NCBI RefSeq assembly: GCF_040807025.1
Contig: NC_090945.1
Location: forward strand, 76,085,088 to 76,149,087
Direction of reading: 5' to 3'
Source: Struthio camelus
Lineage: Eukaryota > Chordata > Aves > Struthioniformes > Struthionidae
Length of the DNA stretch: 64,000 nucleotides
Shown here: one piece after another, positions 57,464 to 64,000 of the stretch
Numbering within the stretch: the first letter of the stretch is position 1
How the letters are laid out: every line of letters starts with the position of its first letter
The notes under the pieces: model-generated
The model's input: the letters and a program-made list of their open reading frames with translations, nothing else
The model's database searches: none
Told to the model about the DNA's origin: nothing
Translations under genes and position numbers: made by a program

Positions 57464-60400
57464 TGTGAATTATGTGCATATATTATTTATGTATCTTGTA
57501 TATATGTATATATAACACTGCTTCTTGCCTCTCCAGCTGGCCACCTCTTACTCCTGATAGTATAAAATTGTCTGTATGTGCTGAATAAAGCTGGGTACTC
57601 TTGCAAAATTCTGTAAGACTTCCAGCATTTATTGTTCTCTAAAAGCACAAAACTAAGGCCTTTCATAGTGTTTTGCTTAATCAGAGGGCTAATGAAAGTG
57701 AAAAACGGACCTCCTCTCTTTCAGCCTTACCAGAAATTTTATCCTTGAGCTGAGAAATCTTTCCCAAATATTTCCCTGGAACATTTACATTTCTACAACT
57801 TTTTGATTCTAATAAATTTACATCGAATCCCATCATTTCCAAGGAAAACAATTTTTTCAGAGTGCATTTACACATAAGGGGCTGAAACATAATGAAAGAA
57901 AAAGAAAGATATTTAACAAAGACTTTTGACAAAGTAATGAATGATTTGTCCCTAACAGCATTTGATTTAAGAGCAATTTGCATTTTTAGGTACTAATTTT
58001 CTGAATCATCTCACCCTTCATTTCTGCATATTCTAGTCATAGACAAATAATTGTAATTACATACTTGGAAAGAAATCTGTTCAAATCATGGTCAAGATGC
58101 AGGAAAGATACGTTAAATCCTTTTACTGCTGACTGCTTAATACAGGAGCCTAAAGTTTTCCAAGAATGATGTTGCATAAAAACTAGTCCTGTCTCTTCAG
58201 AATAGACTAGTGCTTTGCTCCTGTCAGCTTTGTTGAAATTTTTTCCGTATTTGGCTAACGTCTTTTCACTTCTATGAAGTACTTTTGTCTCCCTGTTTTT
58301 AGGATTTATCATGATTCTCATTTTAGTTCAGTTAGGTTTTTCACCGTAGTTTAAATTCTTCCAATCACAAATATTTTCCTTTTAAGATAAGCAACTGGGC
58401 CACCACTTACCTCCTAAGGGCAGGCAACACACAGAGCTGTTCACCTGGTTGTCATATTTTGGCCCTCCTATTTTATTTCTTGATGTTTTCCCCACACTGT
58501 CTCATCTATATCTGTATCTGTCTTTCCATTTAAAGGCCTTTTTCCTTTTTATGAAAAGGAAACCACTTTCCACGTTCATGGCAACTTTTCCAGGTAAGAA
58601 ATTGAAGTAAAGAAGGGAAGGAAAGGCTCCAATATTCTTCTCTCACACAGAATAAGAGTGATTCATTGAAAGTGTGTGAAGTTTTTCCAAGAAAAAACAC
58701 TAAAATGGGAGGAAAACTAAGCCCATACGATTGTGTGTGATTTTTTAGGCTTAAAGATTTTAAAAATTTAAAGTCACACCCTGACATTTTGAACTAAATT
58801 AAACTTCTTACATCTCAGTCTGTCTGCAGGACAGCTGGATTGGAAATGAAGTAACATAAGAGAAGCTTTTCCAACAGTATTTCATTCTGAGTAAAGGGAA
58901 GAAGGAGTAGAAATTTAAAAGATAGCCAGTTGTTTCTGAAACTAATTCTAAAAATTCAGCAAGTTATATATGCTTTGACCTCTACAGAAGCATCTGAGTT
59001 TCTGTGAGCTGCTGAGAACAAGAAATGATCTCTGAACCTGAAGGTGAACCCTATGAGATTCAGTCCTCATTAATGATCTCTCTCTTTCAGTATCACCTAG
59101 CTTTTTTTTCCTTTCTTTGCTGTATCTGTGAATTGGCCTGCAGCTATTTTATTTCATGTAAAATCCTCCTTTTGCTGCAACCTGTAAGCTTTGCAATGCC
59201 TTCTGCAAATTATCAGATGCGTGTTCAGCGCAAAGACGTCGTTTCTAGACTCTTGTTAAGCTTTGACAGGAGCTTTTAAGATAGTTAAATTTACCACTAT
59301 GAAGATGAGCGTTTGCATTCTAGCTACCAGACCTACTGCAGCAACACCTTGAAATTCTACTAAACTGATAGCAAATGACTCCAAATGTTTGCTGGAAAAA
59401 CGGTGGATGTAAACAGACTGTGCTCTCCTCTGGTCTCCAGCTCTGGCTTGTAAAATGGCAGCACCAGGATCTCTCCACTGCAGCAATGAAGAGCAGCAAA
59501 GGACGGATGACTGGAGTTTTAATGCCTTTAAATCTTCTCCAACTGTCATTAAATTTCTCTGACCCCCTGCTAGCAGCAATTTCAGCTTTCGTGGGATATG
59601 GAGACCATTTTATCACGAGGGTTAGGAGGAGCAAATGAACAAAAGATTATTTCATAAGTCTGAAAAATTAGCACGAATGTCTTTCAATAGCACCCAGAAT
59701 GGCTCAGCGTCCTAGCTGCAGCATATAACAAAGGGAGGGGAGAGCACAGATTGCCATGCTAGACCATTTTTGAGGATGGAGTACAAATTCTGTACAGGGG
59801 ATGCGGAAGGCAATAAGATTTGGGTAAAATACAACTGTCACTGATCACACCTTTGCCTCATTTCTCTGCATTTCTGCACCTTGTTCTTTCTTTTGCAGCT
59901 GGGAACTTGTTGTAATGAAATTTCAAAAATATGTATAATGAATAGAAGAGCATGATTTCTGCTGCTTACTTTGCTCTTCTGTAGCAGGACAAAGGCATGT
60001 TTGTCCATCTGTTTAAAACTAAGCTATTGTTCGCAGTTAGCTTGTCTGTGGTCAAGAGGTAGCCTCTCTTCTATTTAAACCCACATTTTTAAAGCAACCA
60101 CATACTTGAGTATCTAAATACAAAGTAGAGGACAGAGCACTGTCCATTGGACATTAACATAAAATCCTAGGAAAGCATTTTATCCTTTAGAAAGTAAAGG
60201 GAATGAACAGTTGGTTGCTACTTCATTAAAACAAGATGTCATTTGCAAAGAAGGTTAGGTTATTACAGGAATGTAACTACTGTCTGGTTATTAGTTGTTC
60301 GCAATTGTTAAAGATTTTCTCAAATCTCCAGCCATCGAGGGCTGTCTTATTATAAGCTGGAAGAAGAAAATGTGTTGATTTTTCTTCTGAAGAAATAAAG

Positions 60401-61584
60401 CTCTGACAGGCATGAAAAGACTTACTCCAGAAATGAATTTTCAACCAAAAGGAACTGTTTTCAAAGTTAAAACCGATATGACAGTCAGAAATCTTTCTGT
60501 TTTCAGGAACGCAGAAACTTTTTGATTCTAATCTTTTTAAGTTAGTTTTTTTGCTGGTTCCTACCTAACTTTTGTTGAAGTTAAGGAAGAAAGATCAGAT
60601 CCGTCAAAAGTTTCCCCTACAAGGTTAACAGATCTTCCAAGTGGGCTGGATTCAGTGTTACAAGTGATATGGTGGGATCTTGTCAGCTTATTTTCCGTCT
60701 TCAGTGCCTTCAGTTTTCATCATTTTTCCTTTTGTTAAATCAGAAACTGTCATTGCTGCTTTTACATTTTATGTCAGGAAGAACTTGTTGGTCTAAAAAA
60801 AAGGAAATATTTTTAGTAATTTCTGAACAGATTGTTTTGAAACAAGTTATGAAACTCACATTCTAGCTTATTGGAACACAAGGGATTTACTGTTGAAAGC
60901 TTTCATTTAGCAGTGTTTATTTTATTCTTCAAAGATATGTGTTCTTTCCTCTTAGATGAAAAGTGTGATATTTCCACTGAGTCTGAGAAATGGAAATTGT
61001 TCTTTTTAGTAGCTTTGAAAGAACAGTATTTCCTATAGCATATTGTAATACTTATTTATTTTTACTTAAAGTATTTTTTAATAGATGTCAAACACTTTGC
61101 ACAGTACTGCAGCTGAAGCAGTCTCATTCAGATGTAGTCAGTAGTACTTCTAAAGTCTTATGGATTTGTAGACTTGAAATCAATTTTCTGTTGGCCTCCA
61201 ACATTTTTATGCGTTTTTTTTCTGTTCTGACAAGTGTTTCTTTAACGCATCCCTTGTTTCATTCAGGTTTTGATGCTCTCACTCTTTGTTTTTCTAAACA
61301 TAAATTGGAATTAAGTAAAAGTAAATATCACTGAAGAAATCTTAATGACACCAACTTAAAAAAAAGGAAATGCAAGTGTCAGATAAAATACTACAGCCAA
61401 GTTAATCATTTGTACATTAGGAGAAATGTGCTAGAGAATTTTTATGGGGATCTTGATTATATTCAGATCTACCAACTCACCTGGCAGAGGTATGCACAAG
61501 GAGCAGAACTGCATGGAGAAAGGTATCACTGAGCACAGATATCTAATTTTTCACATTAGTTATGTTCCAGTTCATAACTGAAAA

Positions 61585-61620
61585 ACTTGTTTGATTTTTT
61601 CCACTTGTTTGATTTTTTCC
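61585..61620. repeat. 18-bp perfect tandem duplication
   Basis: acttgtttgattttttcc occurs at 61585-61602 and 61603-61620 without a mismatch. Confidence 0.95.
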
Positions 61621-62125
61621 AGTTCTTAGATCGAAAGTGATCATGGTGACTTTCCTCCTACAAAAGATCATGGGAGTCATGACATCAGCCTTGGGTCACA
61701 AACAGGACTTCTAGTGTTCTCTGTAAGCCAGGAAGGCAGCTACAAGGGCGCCAAGAGGATAAGCAGGTAGAAACATCACCTCCATCCCAACTTTGGTGAA
61801 GTCATCTACTTCAAACATGCCAGCTTGGGTAAATCAGTAAATTCCAATAAAAGAATGCTTTATCTTGATTTTTTTTTCTTTCAAACCAGCTGTAATAAGG
61901 TAGTTCTGTAAATACCAGGATATAGTGAAAAAAGCAGAGGAACTTTAGAACAACAGCAGAAATTTGGATGAGAAAAGCAGGAGGCTGAAGAAGAGGTGGG
62001 TGATTCATGCCTTGGACTGATATGACCAATATCCCATGGCCATCACTAAGCATTGTTGTATCCCTGGATCATGGTGAGGTTTGCCTTCATAGCTGATATG
62101 AATATACATGTGTGTCTACAGACAA

Positions 62126-62151
62126 ATATATATATATATATATATATATAT
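62126..62151. repeat. (TA)n microsatellite
   Basis: An uninterrupted ta run of about 13 units followed, within 70 bases, by further ta/ca-rich sequence to about 62215. Confidence 0.97.
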
Positions 62152-62376
62152 TTCTGTGGGTATATACATATGTGTATTCACATATATACTCACACAGGCA
62201 CACATACATACAGATACAGCTTCGAAGCTCCAGCACATCTCTTCCCTCTGCTCTTACCTGAACTTCACATATGTTTCATGAACTTGAGGAATCAAAAGGA
62301 TTAGATGTTTTTATAAAGAACGAAAAGATCTGGGCAAAACCTTTATGTGTGATGCAGAAGTCACTATGCGAAGGTT

Positions 62377-62440
62377 TATGGCCTGTGTTATGTAGAGCAG
62401 GCTAAACAGTCAGAGCGGCCTTAAAAAGGTCTAGCACTTC
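62377..62440 (+). mobile_element. Possible CR1/L3 3' tail, plus orientation
   Basis: The stretch ggcctgtgttatgtagagcaggctaaacagtcagagcggccttaaaa resembles the sense 3' end of old CR1/L3 elements (ctgtgttatgcaggaggtcagactagatgatca...ggtcc...ggccttaaa). Only about 60 bases align and no coding block is visible upstream, so this is tentative. Confidence 0.4.
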
Positions 62441-62459
62441 AAGGCCTCAGGGCCTTGAA
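62438..62459. repeat. Perfect 9-bp inverted repeat with 4-nt loop
   Basis: ttcaaggcc (62438-62446), tcag, ggccttgaa (62451-62459). It adjoins the possible CR1/L3 tail and is G+C-richer than its surroundings. Confidence 0.9.
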
Positions 62460-64000
62460 AGCTCTCAATCAATTGGCATAATCGGCTAGCAGTTCCTGGG
62501 CTAATTTGTCAAAGGTTGGGTATCTATCATCTTTTTGGAATTAATTGTCACTGTGAAATTCAAAAAAGCTCCAAGAATATTTTCTGCAATCATAAAACTA
62601 ACCCTTGTGGACTCTGAGCCTCATTACAGAGCTGACACCACTCTAAGGAATTTCTGTCTTCTATTAGTTATTAAATAATTGAAGAGCCGTGTATAGGATT
62701 GCATTGGATAGAACATATAATTGAAGAAGAATAGAGGATGCATTCAGAACATCACTGAACAATTTGACAGGGGCATATACTTAGAATTATACTACTTATA
62801 AGGAAACCTTTCCCTGAAAAATGTCAAAGTATATATTTTAGATGTCACTGATGACCTCCAATGAACTAACCACATATAGCCGTACATATAGCCGTACTAG
62901 ATCTTATGGACATGTGTGCTTGAAAAATTTTTGACCTGGTATGAGCAGGTATATAATGTTTTATGTTTTTTTACACTCGTAAACATTCTTTTAAAAATAT
63001 TCTAAACAAAACTAACTCAAAGTAATCTGGAAAAGAGACATTTTCTCAGAGACATGTAATGGTCATCTTTAGATAAATCATTTAATGATGAAAATGAGTT
63101 TTATAATTTTTTAAATTTATTTTCATCTTCACCAATTTTTATTTGGTCATGAATAGGAAAGGCTCAATGTTGACATTCGTGGAACTGACTTTCTATTTCC
63201 AACAGAATGCATTTTCTTGTTTGGTCTCTATTTGTGGGCCAATAACAGAACCACTGCAAACTTCCCCATGTTGCCCTACAAGTTCTCTTCACAACTGAAC
63301 TGAATGAACGAGCTCGGTGAATGGGAAAGCACTGGTGAGAGAGCTTTAATGCTTGCTCAGGTGTCAGTTGAAAAACTATTGAAGCCAACTGAAAGACTCC
63401 TGGAAATTTCCAATGGGCTTTGCAACAGACACCTTTCATTCTTCCTCCATAAACATAGTACTTAGGTAGCATTTTTTTTTCACAGTAAGAACTGAATACT
63501 GGAACTAGACTGCAACCTTATCCATACCCAGAGTTGGAATCATCACAGTATTTCACATACCACTTAAATCATGAGGGAATTAGTAGGACCTTAATATAGA
63601 TTAAATTCTTCATCAAATGTAGGTCCAGGCCATGTCTTTCAGGCTGTAAACCATTCAATGGTTGTTCCTAATGATGTGAAAGAAATATTTTTAGTTTGAC
63701 GTAACTTCTGAAACATCATTTATCGGAAGCTTAGCAAAAAAAATGCCACGCTTGAAATTTCATATCTGTAGCATGTGAAGGCAGTATTCCCTGTTCAAAA
63801 ACAACTTACCCTGATAAAAACACACTCTGTTCCCCAAAGCAAAAAAGTCTTCAAAATCAGTATTTGACAGTGGAAGAATTTGCTCAGTTCCAGACGCAGC
63901 CATATGCTCTTAGAAAAGCAGAGAGTAAAGGCAGGACAATATCCTATGCTCTTGCTCCTGCTGGTACACTTTTCTCATGTTTTTACCACAAAACAGTCTA
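62460..64000. other. Unassigned stretch to the window end
   Basis: No gene recognised. One 102-codon minus-strand frame (63472-63164) has several Cys and Trp but no recognised pattern. The 12-bp duplication at 62.87 kb is the only structured element. Confidence 0.65.
62872..62895. repeat. 12-bp perfect tandem duplication
   Basis: acatatagccgt occurs twice in a row. Confidence 0.95.

Larger units (their letters stand above)
48901..62376. other. Unassigned A+T-rich stretch, 13 kb
   Basis: No gene or dated transposon body recognised. It contains the CA repeat at 57.42 kb, an at-rich palindromic patch at about 56.18-56.21 kb, a 7-bp hairpin at 53689-53706, the 18-bp duplication at 61.59 kb and the TA repeat at 62.13 kb. 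The longest frames (107 codons, 59579-59256 minus; 114 codons, 60990-61334 plus) have no motifs I know. Confidence 0.65.

Noticed and set aside
63164..63472. 102-codon minus-strand Cys/Trp-containing frame
   Set aside because: The cysteines do not follow any zinc-binding or disulfide spacing I recognise; length expected by chance.

Overview
The window looks like 64 kb of vertebrate, most likely avian, non-coding DNA: a gene desert or the inside of a very long intron. Three observations support this. The base composition is A+T-rich and CpG-poor by eye. Two copies of the chicken-repeat 1 (CR1) LINE 3' end have the form typical of birds and reptiles (18.67-18.93 kb and 29.42-29.61 kb). Recognisable repeats are sparse and old, as expected of a bird rather than a mammal, turtle or crocodilian. 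Species cannot be fixed from the sequence. No functional protein-coding gene, rRNA, tRNA, CpG island or CRISPR array could be supported. About fourteen open frames reach 100 codons, which is near the dozen or so I roughly expect by chance in DNA of this composition, and none resembles a known protein except where it lies inside a dead retrotransposon.

Layout: 0-5.7 kb is unassigned DNA with a T-run and one short self-complementary module (2.59 kb). 5.7-6.35 kb (minus strand) is a decayed RTE-like non-LTR retrotransposon, covering the linker between endonuclease and reverse transcriptase. 7.67 kb holds a perfect 16-bp inverted repeat. 7.7-18.6 kb is unassigned apart from two more self-complementary modules (14.37 and 16.70 kb) and a G+C-richer patch at 9.79-10.13 kb. 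18.66-19.29 kb has a CR1 tail followed by an old SINE-like retroposon. 20.49-20.60 kb resembles an L2-type LINE 3' end. 22.45-26.1 kb is the most informative part: a very old CR1/L3-type LINE on the minus strand that still shows, in the right order, the ORF1 esterase, the ORF2 endonuclease, the reverse transcriptase and the 3' end. 29.4 kb and 35.6 kb carry further CR1 tails. 43.77 kb has the best copy of the self-complementary module. 48.2-48.9 kb is a plus-strand CR1/L3 endonuclease-linker fragment, and 62.4 kb may be another CR1/L3 3' end. The rest is unassigned sequence with microsatellites.

No genes work together here. The content is a record of non-LTR retrotransposon lineages (CR1, L3-like, RTE-like, L2-like and a SINE) in an amniote genome, with scattered recent slippage duplications. 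Any function would have to be regulatory or as transcribed non-coding RNA, which sequence reading alone cannot show.
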